NCBI GenBank assembly: GCA_900455085.1
Contig: UGTZ01000001.1
Span: 1,518,501-1,582,500 of the forward strand
DNA length: 64,000 nucleotides
Direction: 5' to 3'
Source of the DNA: Providencia rettgeri
Lineage (GTDB): Bacteria > Pseudomonadota > Gammaproteobacteria > Enterobacterales > Enterobacteriaceae
The position numbers and the translations under genes are program-made. Position 1 is the first letter of the stretch. The number at the start of each line of letters is the position of its first letter. Positions 8,776 to 17,508 of this stretch are shown here, piece by piece. The notes under the pieces are model-generated. The model saw only the letters and a program-made list of their open reading frames with translations. It did no database searches and had not been told where the DNA came from.

Positions 8776-9245
8776 AGTTTCCCCTGTTGTAATCAATTGA
8801 ATTAGCACTATTGTTATATTTTTGTTCCTTATACGGGAACAGTGTGCCGTTTGGTAATACAAACATATTTAGATGAAACAATATGCAAAGTAAATGATTT
8901 GTTGCGTCCGTGTTAAGTGGGTCACTAAAACAGTTCTTATCATTTATCTATTTTTTCTTGCTTTTTTTATAATCATTTGAAGTTAATATGTTTTTTTTAG
9001 TTTTTAGCTGTTCCTACTAGCGAAACAATAAAAAGGATGCAAATGGACAAATGAGTTATTGGTGAGAACAGGAGAATTTGTTTTCCTTGATGGTTAGGAA
9101 ATTCGATGAACAGTTTAATGAGTTAATAACGATAAGTTTCGGTATCAAAGTCTGTTAAAGGGTCTCTATCGTATTTAAACCTAACCATGATAACGTGTAA
9201 TCGCGCTTTTTTTAACCAAAAACTGAAATAATAGGCACACTGATC
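8776..9245. other. AT-rich intergenic stretch between IclR gene and IS91 element
   Basis: No gene is supported here. The half next to 8776 must hold the promoter of the minus-strand IclR operon. The half next to 9246 should contain the oriIS end of the IS91-type element, but I could not locate its boundary or the expected GAAC/CAAG tetranucleotide with confidence. Confidence 0.4.
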
Positions 9246-10445
9246 TTAGGCCGCGGTTTGTAACCATCGCTTTTTAGCCATTTTATCCCGCCTTTCTGAC
9301 AGCAAAGTCACCGCGTGTAGACCTTTTTCCGCACTCATAAACCGCAGTCGGTTGCCACATAAAATGCATTGGTACGGATCGGTGTTTAAAAACCCTTTGA
9401 TAAGCGCTGCAAAGCCCGGTTTTTCAGGCACGTTAGGGTGTATCATGTCCAACGCGTCATACACTTTAGATAACAAGCGTCCACGTTTTCGATTGGCTAA
9501 AAAACCGTAATAACGGATCATCTTAAAATGTCGCGCTGGGATATGACTGACGTAACGTCGTATCATTTCTTCTTGAGATAAGGTCTGTCGTCGGTATTGT
9601 TGGCTATGGTGGTCATAATAATGATGAACCACGGCGCCCCCACTGTAATGTTTCAATTGAGAAGCCGAGATAGGCGGTCGTTTTAAGTAACGCCCAAGAT
9701 ATTTGACGTTGTGCCAGGCGCCTCGGGTCTTTTTAGCAAAATGCAGTTTCCAATAGCGCTGGAACTGGGCATTGAGGTAACGACACCAGGTCGGATAATC
9801 GCGAATATGCCCGAAGCCAGGCAATTTATTCGGTAGTAACTGAAAATAGCTGTCACGCAGGAGCCGAATGACGGCACTGCGCCAGACTTTTTCGACGTCT
9901 TTCTTTTTGAAAAAAATGGGCTTCCAGGTATCGTATTTGGTGAGACCGCCTCGGGTCACTGATAAATGAATATGCGGATGTTGATTGAGTTGGCGGCCGT
10001 AGGTGTGGAGGGCGCAAAAGATACCGATTTCGAGTCCAAGGCGTCTGGCATGTTTGAGCATAGCACGCGTTGCACAGCGAAAGAGTTGGTTGAGCAAGAG
10101 CCAATTATTGTTGAAGAAAGGCCAAAGCAGATGAGGCATGGTGAGGGTAATATGCTGCCATTCGCAGTCCGGCAAAATATGGCGCTGCTGGGCGATCCAT
10201 TGTTCGGTGCCTTTGAGACCACAGGCACTGCAGGCTTTGGATTTACAGGTTTGACAAAAGAAACGAGAATGTGTGCAATCAGAAGAAGAGCAGCAATAAC
10301 GTCGAACGCCCATAGCACAGGTGCTACAGGCGAGCATCTTTTCAACACAGAGGAGTTGCCATTCATCGACGTGATTATTTTCGATGAAGCGATCCCATCC
10401 GTCATCGTATTGAAATAGTAATTTAGCGGGTCTGGGAATATACAT
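9246..10445 (-). CDS. IS91-family transposase (Y1/Y2 HUH type)
   Basis: A 399-residue rolling-circle transposase. The N-terminal third is a cysteine-rich zinc finger (paired Cys at CSTC, CCSSSDC, CQTC, CSAC). The HUH metal site is the HPHIHLSVT block near residue 155, and the catalytic tyrosine motif is YLGRYLKRPP near residue 250. Length and order match IS91/ISVsa-type tnpA. The gene is intact, so the element could be active. It separates the IclR operon from the gal promoter. IS91 elements lack inverted repeats and target duplications, and I could not fix the exact ends. Confidence 0.9.
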   Translation of the reverse strand: MYIPRPAKLLFQYDDGWDRFIENNHVDEWQLLCVEKMLACSTCAMGVRRYCCSSSDCTHSRFFCQTCKSKACSACGLKGTEQWIAQQRHILPDCEWQHITLTMPHLLWPFFNNNWLLLNQLFRCATRAMLKHARRLGLEIGIFCALHTYGRQLNQHPHIHLSVTRGGLTKYDTWKPIFFKKKDVEKVWRSAVIRLLRDSYFQLLPNKLPGFGHIRDYPTWCRYLNAQFQRYWKLHFAKKTRGAWHNVKYLGRYLKRPPISASQLKHYSGGAVVHHYYDHHSQQYRRQTLSQEEMIRRYVSHIPARHFKMIRYYGFLANRKRGRLLSKVYDALDMIHPNVPEKPGFAALIKGFLNTDPYQCILCGNRLRFMSAEKGLHAVTLLSERRDKMAKKRWLQTAA

Positions 10446-10489
10446 AGAGCAGAGTATAAAAGACGGGAAGGGAGTTGCCTAGAAATAGA

Positions 10490-10523
10490 GCGGCTTCGCC
10501 GCGATGCTCACGCCAAAGGCGTG
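10490..10523. repeat. Two tandem hairpins at the upstream end of the IS91 element
   Basis: gcggcttcgccgc (10490-10502) and cacgccaaaggcgtg (10509-10523) are perfect stem-loops placed 45-78 bases upstream of the transposase start. IS91-family terIS ends carry such stem-loops, so these probably mark the terIS end; the precise last base is not determined. Confidence 0.5.
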
Positions 10524-10589
10524 CTTATGTTCAATGATCTTTTCCTGATGCGGTTCATCTATGTGAGAAATAGGTTATTTTATATTTTT

Positions 10590-10605
10590 GTGTAAACGTT
10601 TACAC
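10590..10605. promoter_or_regulatory. GalR/GalS operator of the gal operon
   Basis: GTGTAAACGTTTACAC is a perfect 16-bp palindrome identical to the ideal GalR/GalS half-site pair. It lies about 200 bases before galT and 42 bases before a TATACT box (10647-10652) that is a plausible -10. A TCACA half-site at 10619-10623 could belong to a weak CRP site. The regulator is encoded downstream of galM. Confidence 0.8.
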
Positions 10606-10711
10606 TAAATCGAGATTGATCACAGATTCTTATCTAAACTCGTTGTTATACTGCGTAGTAATGACAAGTTGGAAGACAGAGTGCAATTTAAGCAGTATTG
10701 GGAGATGAGAG

Positions 10712-10810
10712 ATGCAACAGGATCAACGATTGATGATAGGGCTGTGGGTGGCTGCGGATAGCAATCAAATATCCCCAATGGTGATGAAGTTGAGGAGACA
10801 GATAAGATGA
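10712..10810 (+). CDS. 32-aa leader ORF overlapping the galT start
   Basis: An ATG at 10712, preceded by GGGAG/GAGAG, opens a 32-codon frame whose TGA (10808-10810) overlaps the galT ATG as ATGA. The peptide (beginning MQQDQRLMIG, ending KLRRQIR) resembles nothing I know and is not a recognisable galE remnant. The 1-base-out ATGA overlap suggests translational coupling of galT to this leader, but the arrangement could also be chance. Not recognised as a known family. Confidence 0.35.
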   Translation: MQQDQRLMIGLWVAADSNQISPMVMKLRRQIR

Positions 10811-11871
10811 ATACAATGCCATTTAACCCTTCGGATTGCCCCCATCGTCGCTATAACCCATTAACGGGCCAATGGGTGTTAGTGTCTCCTCACCGAGCAA
10901 AACGTCCATGGAGCGGTAAAGATGAAAAGCCATCAATAGAAGATTTACCTCAGTATGATGCACATTGCTTTCTTTGCCCGGGTAATACAAGGGTTTCAGG
11001 GGAGAGCAATCCTAACTACCAAGGGACTTATGTATTCCAAAATGACCATGGTGCGTTATTAGCACAACCTTGTGCCCAACCTGATAATCAATCTGAGTTG
11101 TTTCAATCACAATCGGTGAGTGGTGTTAGCCGAGTGATCTGTTTCTCTCCTGATCACAGTAAAACACTGCCAGAGCTGTCTGTGCCTGAACTTGAAGACG
11201 TTATCGAAACATGGCAGCAACAAATCGCTGAATTAAGTGAACACTATACTTGGGTTCAAGTTTTTGAAAATAAAGGGGAAATAATGGGGTGTTCTCAACC
11301 TCATCCTCATGGGCAAATTTGGGCGAGTGATTTCTTACCTAATGAAATTGCACGTAAGGACCACTTTCTCGCTCAATATTATCAACGTCATGGCTGTAAC
11401 TTATTAATTGATTATATTAAAGCAGAACAACAAGATGGCTCACGAATTGTTGTTGAAACTCAAGAGTGGATTGCACTTGTCCCTTATTGGGCGGCTTGGC
11501 CATTTGAGACGCTGTTACTACCAAAACGACATATTCGCCGCATGGATGAAATGAATGAAACCATTCGCACAGACCTTGCTATAGCGCTAAAAAAACTCAC
11601 AAGTCGCTACGATAACCTATTTCATTGCTCTTTCCCTTATTCAATGGGATGGCACTTTGCGCCTTTTATGAATGAAAGCCAAAGTGTCGAACATTGGCAA
11701 TTGCATGCTTTATTTTATCCACCATTACTGCGTTCAGCGACAGTGAAAAAGTTCATGGTGGGGTATGAAATGTTAGCGGAAACCCAGAGAGACCTCACGC
11801 CAGAACAAGCCGCGCAACGTTTACGTGAGGTAAGTGACTGCCATTATAAACAAAGTCAAACCGCTAAATAA
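10807..11871 (+). CDS. galT: Galactose-1-phosphate uridylyltransferase
   Basis: Leloir pathway enzyme that exchanges UMP between UDP-glucose and galactose 1-phosphate. The 354-residue length matches E. coli GalT (348). Zinc ligands Cys54/Cys57 (CFLCPGN), the uridylylated-His motif QPHPHGQIW near residue 165, and the second HIT-like half ending in WQLHALFYPPLLR are all present. First structural gene after the GalR operator; galE, which normally leads this operon, is missing here, so epimerase must be encoded elsewhere. Spacing of 67 bases to galK. Confidence 0.97.
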   Translation: MNTMPFNPSDCPHRRYNPLTGQWVLVSPHRAKRPWSGKDEKPSIEDLPQYDAHCFLCPGNTRVSGESNPNYQGTYVFQNDHGALLAQPCAQPDNQSELFQSQSVSGVSRVICFSPDHSKTLPELSVPELEDVIETWQQQIAELSEHYTWVQVFENKGEIMGCSQPHPHGQIWASDFLPNEIARKDHFLAQYYQRHGCNLLIDYIKAEQQDGSRIVVETQEWIALVPYWAAWPFETLLLPKRHIRRMDEMNETIRTDLAIALKKLTSRYDNLFHCSFPYSMGWHFAPFMNESQSVEHWQLHALFYPPLLRSATVKKFMVGYEMLAETQRDLTPEQAAQRLREVSDCHYKQSQTAK

Positions 11872-11938
11872 TTTATCAAATTGTAATTAACTTGGCTGTT
11901 GGCTGGGTTACCAAATGACGTATTAAGGATAATTAAAA

Positions 11939-13093
11939 ATGGAAACGTTAAAGCAAACAGTTGCCACATCGTTTGAACAAACCTTTGGTTATCAACCTGA
12001 AATATATGTTCAAGCGCCAGGGCGAGTGAATCTTATCGGCGAACATACAGACTACAATGATGGTTTTGTTTTGCCTTGTGCGATTAACTACCAAACGATG
12101 ACTGCAGCGGCAAAACGTGATGATCGTATCATTCGAGTCGTTGCGGCTGACTATCATAATGAGTGTGATGAATTCAGCTTGGATAGCGATATTACATTTT
12201 TGCCTGAAAAAATGTGGGCGAACTATATACGCGGTGTAGTGAAGTTTCTTTTACAAAGAGGGTTTTCGTTTAATGGTTGCGATATTGCAGTCAGTGGAAA
12301 CGTACCGCAAGGAGCGGGCTTAAGCTCTTCAGCTTCACTAGAAGTTGTGATTGGACAAACACTTAAAGCCTTGTATCAATTAGATATTAGTCAACAAGAT
12401 ATCGCGCTGAATGGCCAACAAGCTGAAAACCAATTTGTTGGTTGTAACTGCGGTATTATGGACCAACTGATTTCAGCTTGTGGTGATGCAGGCCATGCTT
12501 TACTTATTGATTGCCGTAGCTTGGCGCTATTTCCTATTTCCATACCTGATGATTTGGTTGTGATGATAATCAATTCAAATAAGCAACGAGGCTTAGTTGG
12601 GAGTGAATACAATACACGCCGCCAACAATGTGAAGAAGCCGCCAATTTGTTTGGAGTGAAAGCGTTGCGCGATGTCACATTTGATGATTTTTTGCAGCAG
12701 CAACACCAATTATCTCCTGTCGTTGCTAAGCGAGCCAAACATGTGATCAGTGAGAACGAGCGTACTTTGGCGGCAGCAAAAGCATTAACGCAAAATGATT
12801 TGTTGCAACTAAGCGAATTAATGGCGCAGTCACATATTTCCATGCGTGATGATTTCGAAATCACAGTTAAAGAAATTGATACTTTAGTGGATATCGTTAA
12901 GTCCGTTTTAGGTGTTCAAGGCGGGGTACGTATGACCGGAGGGGGCTTTGGTGGCTGTGTGGTTGCGGTGATGCTGCAGCAATGTGTTCAACCAGTGATT
13001 GATGCGGTAGAAGCGCAATACCAGAAAGTGACAGGCTTACAAGCCGATATTTATGTATGCCAACCTAGCTCAGGTGCGAGTGTGGTGCGTTAA
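11939..13093 (+). CDS. galK: Galactokinase
   Basis: ATP-dependent phosphorylation of alpha-D-galactose to galactose 1-phosphate; GHMP kinase family. The 384-residue product (E. coli 382) has the galactokinase signature GRVNLIGEHTDYNDGF near residue 28, the GHMP ATP loop PQGAGLSSSASLE near residue 122, the catalytic Asp in CGIMDQL and the C-terminal MTGGGFGGCVVA. Preceded by an AAGGAT-type ribosome site. Transcribed with galT and galM. Confidence 0.97.
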   Translation: METLKQTVATSFEQTFGYQPEIYVQAPGRVNLIGEHTDYNDGFVLPCAINYQTMTAAAKRDDRIIRVVAADYHNECDEFSLDSDITFLPEKMWANYIRGVVKFLLQRGFSFNGCDIAVSGNVPQGAGLSSSASLEVVIGQTLKALYQLDISQQDIALNGQQAENQFVGCNCGIMDQLISACGDAGHALLIDCRSLALFPISIPDDLVVMIINSNKQRGLVGSEYNTRRQQCEEAANLFGVKALRDVTFDDFLQQQHQLSPVVAKRAKHVISENERTLAAAKALTQNDLLQLSELMAQSHISMRDDFEITVKEIDTLVDIVKSVLGVQGGVRMTGGGFGGCVVAVMLQQCVQPVIDAVEAQYQKVTGLQADIYVCQPSSGASVVR

Positions 13094-13126
13094 AAGCAAA
13101 TCAACACATTGAGAAGTTGAAATAAC

Positions 13127-14125
13127 ATGATGTTTACTCAAGAAAAAAATCAGGCATTAGGTTCACCCAAAGTCGTCGTGTTAACCAATAAAAATGATAT
13201 GGAAATTACCCTGACAAGTTTAGGGGCAAGTTGGCTAAGTTGTATTTTACCGCTAGCGAGTGGGAAACGAGACGTTGTCCTAGGTTCGCCAAATATGGAT
13301 AAACAGAAGGAACAAGACGTGTATTTGGGGGCGACAGTGGGGCGCGTGGCTAACCGTATCGCGAATGCACGCTTTTCTATTCATGGTGAAAATTATTTAG
13401 TATCAGCCAACCAAGGGGTGAATTGCTTACATGGTGGGAAAGATAATTTTAGCTATCGAGTTTGGGCAGTTTCACAGCCTAGTGCTCAACAGGTTATTTT
13501 TTCACTTATTTCGCCAGATGGTGACCAAGGTTTTCCTGGGGAATTGAACGTTGAGGTGAGTTATGAATTAACGGATGAAAACCAAGTGATTATCCGCTAT
13601 AAACACCAAACTACAAAGAGCTGCCCTGTGAACCTAACCAATCATGCTTATTTTAATTTGGCAGGTGAATGTAGTGAAAAAACAGCTCTAGATCACGCTC
13701 TTACGATTTACAGTGATTGTTATTTACCGACAGATAAAACAGGGATCCCCAGTGGAGAGTGGCGTAATGTGACTGGTGGCAATTTTGATTTTCGCCAAAG
13801 CAAACTCATTGGCCGTGACTTTCTCCAAGATAACGACCAAGTTTCTGCCGGGGGATATGATCACACATTTATTCTCGATACAGCTCGTATTGATGGACGG
13901 CAAACGGTGGCATCGCTGTGTGCTCCTGAAGGGGACGTAAACATGAATATTTCTACAACGATGCCCAGCATGCAGCTTTATACAGGGAATTATTTGATTT
14001 CAGTTGCGGGTAAAACAAAATCGTATACGCCTTTTTCTGGTGTTGCATTTGAAACGCAATTTCCACCTGATGCGATTAACCACCCTGAATGGGGGGGAGC
14101 GATACAGCCCGATTTCACAGCCTAA
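13127..14125 (+). CDS. galM: Aldose 1-epimerase (galactose mutarotase)
   Basis: Converts beta- to alpha-galactose so GalK can use it. The 332-residue product shows the mutarotase pattern: ATVGRVANRI near residue 67, the catalytic His in NHAYFNLAG near 177, GGYDHTF near 244 and the catalytic Glu in AFETQFPPDA near 307. Third gene of the gal operon, 33 bases after galK; a terminator follows. Confidence 0.95.
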   Translation: MMFTQEKNQALGSPKVVVLTNKNDMEITLTSLGASWLSCILPLASGKRDVVLGSPNMDKQKEQDVYLGATVGRVANRIANARFSIHGENYLVSANQGVNCLHGGKDNFSYRVWAVSQPSAQQVIFSLISPDGDQGFPGELNVEVSYELTDENQVIIRYKHQTTKSCPVNLTNHAYFNLAGECSEKTALDHALTIYSDCYLPTDKTGIPSGEWRNVTGGNFDFRQSKLIGRDFLQDNDQVSAGGYDHTFILDTARIDGRQTVASLCAPEGDVNMNISTTMPSMQLYTGNYLISVAGKTKSYTPFSGVAFETQFPPDAINHPEWGGAIQPDFTA

Positions 14126-14182
14126 TCAAATATATTGTAGTGAAACGTGTTATCAATTTATTTTCTAAGTATATTGTTGATT

Positions 14183-14212
14183 AACACCGCTGAAATGCGG
14201 TGTTTTGTTTTT
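14183..14212 (+). terminator. Rho-independent terminator of galTKM
   Basis: Stem aacaccgc/gcggtgtt with loop tgaaat, followed by ttgtttttc. It separates galM from the galR-type repressor gene, implying the latter has its own promoter. Confidence 0.85.
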
Positions 14213-14322
14213 CTATATTATGCATTGATGAGTTTTAGCTAAATAATTTTAATATGCGCTATGCCATTGTTTTTAATTCTAGCTCATTGTTTAATAAGCC
14301 ATCCTAATTGTAGAGGTGCACG

Positions 14323-15327
14323 ATGGCGACAATCAAAGATGTGGCAAAAGAAGCAGGTGTTTCTGTTGCAACTGTTTCACGGGTGATTAATCAATCACCT
14401 AAGGCAAGCCAAGCTTCTATTGCATCAGTAAAAAATGCAATGAATAAGCTAGGGTACCGCCCAAATGCGGCGGCTCGCGCGTTAGTGAACCAAAGCTCAA
14501 ATACAATTGGGGTGCTCGTTAACGATGTGTCAGACCCATTTTTCGGTGTTATGGTTAAAGCTGTTGATGCGGTAGCCCATAAAAATGGTAAACATATCTT
14601 GATTTGTAACGGTTATCATAATGCAAAAGAAGAACGCCAATCTATTGAGCTGTTGATTAACAACCGCTGTGATGCTTTGGTCATTCACTCTAAAGCCCTT
14701 GATGATGCTGAACTACTCCAATATGCGAACGAAGTCCCGAGTATGGTACTGATCAACCGCCATATTGATGAGATTGCAACCCGCTGTATTTCATTAAATA
14801 ACTACAAAGGTGCCTATTTAGCGACGGAACACCTTATTCGACATGGGCACACTAAAATTGCGTACATCTCTTCAAATCACCAAATTGAGGATGCGATACA
14901 ACGTTTACAGGGCTATCGAGACGTATTAAAAAATAATGGTATTCAACTGTCTGATAGCTATGTTGAATATGGTGCTCCTTATGGGGAAGGTGGCGAGCAA
15001 GCGATGACTAACTTGCTGATAAAATCACTCGAGATCACTGCGGTCGTGGGCTACAACGATTTTATGGCTGCGGGGGCCATCGCGGTATTAGATGAAAATG
15101 AAATTCACTCGCCAGAACAAGTTTCGGTTATTGGTTTTGATGATGTATTGATTGCCCGCTATATCCATCCACGCTTAACAACGATTCGTTATCCCATTCA
15201 AATGATGGCAGAAAAAGCCACTCAGTTAGCACTTTCCTTAGCAAGAGGGGAAAAAACGACAGTTGAAAGTTTGATTTACTCACCGACACTGGTTCAACGT
15301 AATTCAGTTAGGCCTTTGCACGCCTAG
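14323..15327 (+). CDS. galR: LacI-family galactose repressor (GalR/GalS)
   Basis: A 334-residue LacI-family repressor; the start MATIKDVAKEAGVSVATVSRV is the classic helix-turn-helix, followed by a hinge helix (YRPNAAARAL) and a periplasmic-binding-protein-like effector domain. Conserved GalS/GalR pieces include HSKAL near 130, LINRH near 148 and VIGFDDV.IARY near 268. It lies between galM and the galactose symporter, and GalR-type operators precede both galT and the symporter, so it probably represses both until galactose binds. Whether it is GalR or GalS cannot be told apart here; only one copy is in view. Confidence 0.88.
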   Translation: MATIKDVAKEAGVSVATVSRVINQSPKASQASIASVKNAMNKLGYRPNAAARALVNQSSNTIGVLVNDVSDPFFGVMVKAVDAVAHKNGKHILICNGYHNAKEERQSIELLINNRCDALVIHSKALDDAELLQYANEVPSMVLINRHIDEIATRCISLNNYKGAYLATEHLIRHGHTKIAYISSNHQIEDAIQRLQGYRDVLKNNGIQLSDSYVEYGAPYGEGGEQAMTNLLIKSLEITAVVGYNDFMAAGAIAVLDENEIHSPEQVSVIGFDDVLIARYIHPRLTTIRYPIQMMAEKATQLALSLARGEKTTVESLIYSPTLVQRNSVRPLHA

Positions 15328-15358
15328 TGATTTTATAGGTACAGGATTACGGTTATTT

Positions 15359-15374
15359 ATGTAAACGTTATCAT
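15359..15374. promoter_or_regulatory. Candidate distal GalR operator
   Basis: ATGTAAACGTTATCAT matches the palindrome before galT at 12 of 16 positions. It is 181 bases upstream of a better operator, a spacing reminiscent of looping pairs in gal operons. Weaker site; could be chance. Confidence 0.4.
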
Positions 15375-15539
15375 TAATATTTGATGAGCTTCACGGAACC
15401 ATCAAAAAGTAGATTACTTTCCAGTAATTCGCCTTCGTTATTTTCTGAAAATTTGCATTAAAATCTGTTATTTAACCCACTAAGTTAACGTTGTTGAGGA
15501 TATTGTGAAAATATGTGATTCATTTAACGGTGATATTTT

Positions 15540-15555
15540 GTGGTAACGTTTACAC
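15540..15555. promoter_or_regulatory. GalR operator upstream of sglT
   Basis: GTGGTAACGTTTACAC differs from the perfect gal operator at only two positions and is centred 42 bases before the sglT ATG, placing the symporter in the galactose regulon. Confidence 0.7.
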
Positions 15556-15589
15556 TTACTTCGTTATCATTTAGCGAAGGAATTTGATT

Positions 15590-17220
15590 ATGCAAACTGA
15601 AGGGGTTGGGTTAAGCACATTAGATTACGGAATATTCATTCTGTATGTGCTTATCATTATTAGTGTGGGTCTTTGGGTTTCTCGAGATAAAAAAGGGCAA
15701 AAAAAAGGTACAAAAGACTATTTTCTGGCAGGAAAAACATTACCTTGGTGGGCGATAGGTTCTTCACTGATTGCGGCAAATATCTCTGCAGAGCAGTTTA
15801 TTGGTATGTCCGGCTCTGGATTTTCAATTGGTTTGGCCATCGCATCCTATGAATGGATGGCAGCACTAACTCTGATTATTGTCGCAAAATACTTTATGCC
15901 CGTATTTATTGATAAAGGCATTTTTACCATTCCAGAATTTGTTGAAAAACGCTTTAATAAAACGTTAAAAACGATCTTAGCCGTATTCTGGTTGGCACTA
16001 TTTATCTTTGTTAATTTAACTTCAGTTCTCTATTTAGGGTCGTTAGCATTACAGACAATCCTAGGTATTCCAATGCATTATGCTATTTTTGGCTTAGCAT
16101 TATTTGCAGTGATTTACTCTCTTTATGGCGGGCTATCTGCGGTTGCGTGGACGGATGTCGTACAAGTTTTCTTTTTAATTTTAGGCGGTTTTTTAACCAC
16201 AATAATGGCGGTGAGCTATATTGGTGGTGATGCGGGTTTATTCGCGGTATGAGCCGTATGGCAAGTGAAGCGCCTGCACATTTTGAAATGATTTTAAGCC
16301 AAGACAACCCGCAATTTAGCAATTTACCCGGTATTGCCGTATTAATTGGCGGACTATGGGTTGCCAATTTATATTACTGGGGCTTCAACCAATATATTAT
16401 TCAACGTGCATTAGCGGCCAAATCTATTAATGAAGCTCAAAAAGGCTTGGTTTTTGCGGCATTTCTCAAACTGATTGTCCCAATCCTTGTTGTTGTACCG
16501 GGTATTGCTGCATTTGTGATTGTTTCTGACCCTGCATTACTGGCGGGATTAGGAACAATGGCACAAGAGCATATACCAACACTGGCCCAAGCGGACAAAG
16601 CCTATCCATGGTTAACTCAATTCTTACCTGTCGGCGCTAAAGGGGTCGTATTCGCGGCATTAGCTGCGGCTATCGTTTCTTCTTTAGCTTCCATGTTGAA
16701 CTCAGTGGCAACTATTTTCACCATGGATATCTACAAAGAATACATTGCTCCATCAACCGCGGATCATAAGCTAGTGAATGTCGGGCGGATTAGTGCAGTT
16801 GTTGCGTTAATTGTGGCATGTTTTATCGCACCATTATTAGGCAACATTGGACAAGCTTTCCAATATATTCAAGAGTATACGGGGTTAGTTAGTCCGGGTA
16901 TTTTAGCGGTATTCTTACTAGGCTTATTTTGGAAGAAAACCAATGCAAAAGGCGCGATTATCGGTGTGCTGCTCTCAATTCCGTTTGCACTATTCTTAAA
17001 ACTGATGCCATTAGGCATGCCATTCCTTGACCAAATGATGTACACCTTCTTCTTTACTGCGGTTGTGATTGGTTTAATTAGCCTGACAACGGCAAAAGAA
17101 GATGACTGTGAGGGGGCGATTATTTTAACGTCCGAGACCTTTAAAACGTCGACAGGTTTCAATATCGCATCCTACGCAATTATGGTTATCTTGTGCGTGT
17201 TATATGCGTTGTTTTGGTAG
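15590..17220 (+). pseudogene. sglT: Sodium/galactose symporter SglT, frameshifted
   Basis: Sodium:solute symporter (SSS family) very close to Vibrio vSGLT: the C-terminal frame matches it almost residue for residue (WVANLYYWGFNQYIIQR, FAALAAAIVSSLASMLNS with the Na-site serines, and a long QEYTGLVSPGILAVFLLGLFW helix). The ATG at 15590 (AAGGAA site) opens a frame that ends at TGA 16250-16252 after 'GGDAGLFAV'. The rest lies in the next frame from 16249. Adding one G to the GG at 16246-16247 restores a continuous 544-residue protein (GLFAGMSRMASEAP). The ATG and TGA overlap as ATGA, so reinitiation giving two halves is conceivable, but no Shine-Dalgarno precedes it. Either a recent loss, or a base-call error. 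Confidence 0.88.
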
Positions 17221-17260
17221 CGCAATATTTCTAACAACCTGATAAGTAAATGATAGCACT

Positions 17261-17292
17261 AGGCGGGAAGGAACACTCCCGCCTTATTTTTT
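17261..17292 (+). terminator. Rho-independent terminator after sglT
   Basis: Perfect stem aggcggga/tcccgcct with loop aggaacac-like bases, followed by tattttttgc. Confidence 0.85.
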
Positions 17293-17481
17293 GCATTTAT
17301 TAACTTAAATAATGACCTAACATTTAGTATCGAAATCATTTTCGTTATTCTCGCTTAATAATCTCCCTTCCTTATGTATGGTTAATTGTGTCTAAATTGA
17401 TTTTTTTAATAACTATTTGTTATAAGTAAATATGCCAAATTGATTTTAATTTGACTTATTTTTAGGAATAATACTGAGACT

Positions 17482-17500
17482 TATTATTATTATCATTGGA
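17482..17500 (-). promoter_or_regulatory. Fur box before the siderophore receptor
   Basis: On the minus strand this 19-mer matches the Fur consensus at 13 positions, with the central run AATGATAAT intact, and it lies 9 bases before the GTG start. The repeated TTATTATTAT context fits overlapping Fur hexamers. The operon is therefore probably iron-repressed. Confidence 0.65.
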
Positions 17501-17508
17501 ACTATTTT

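Noticed and set aside
9966..10418. 150-codon frame opposite the IS91 transposase
   Set aside because: It is the antisense of a well supported coding region, with no ribosome site or homology.
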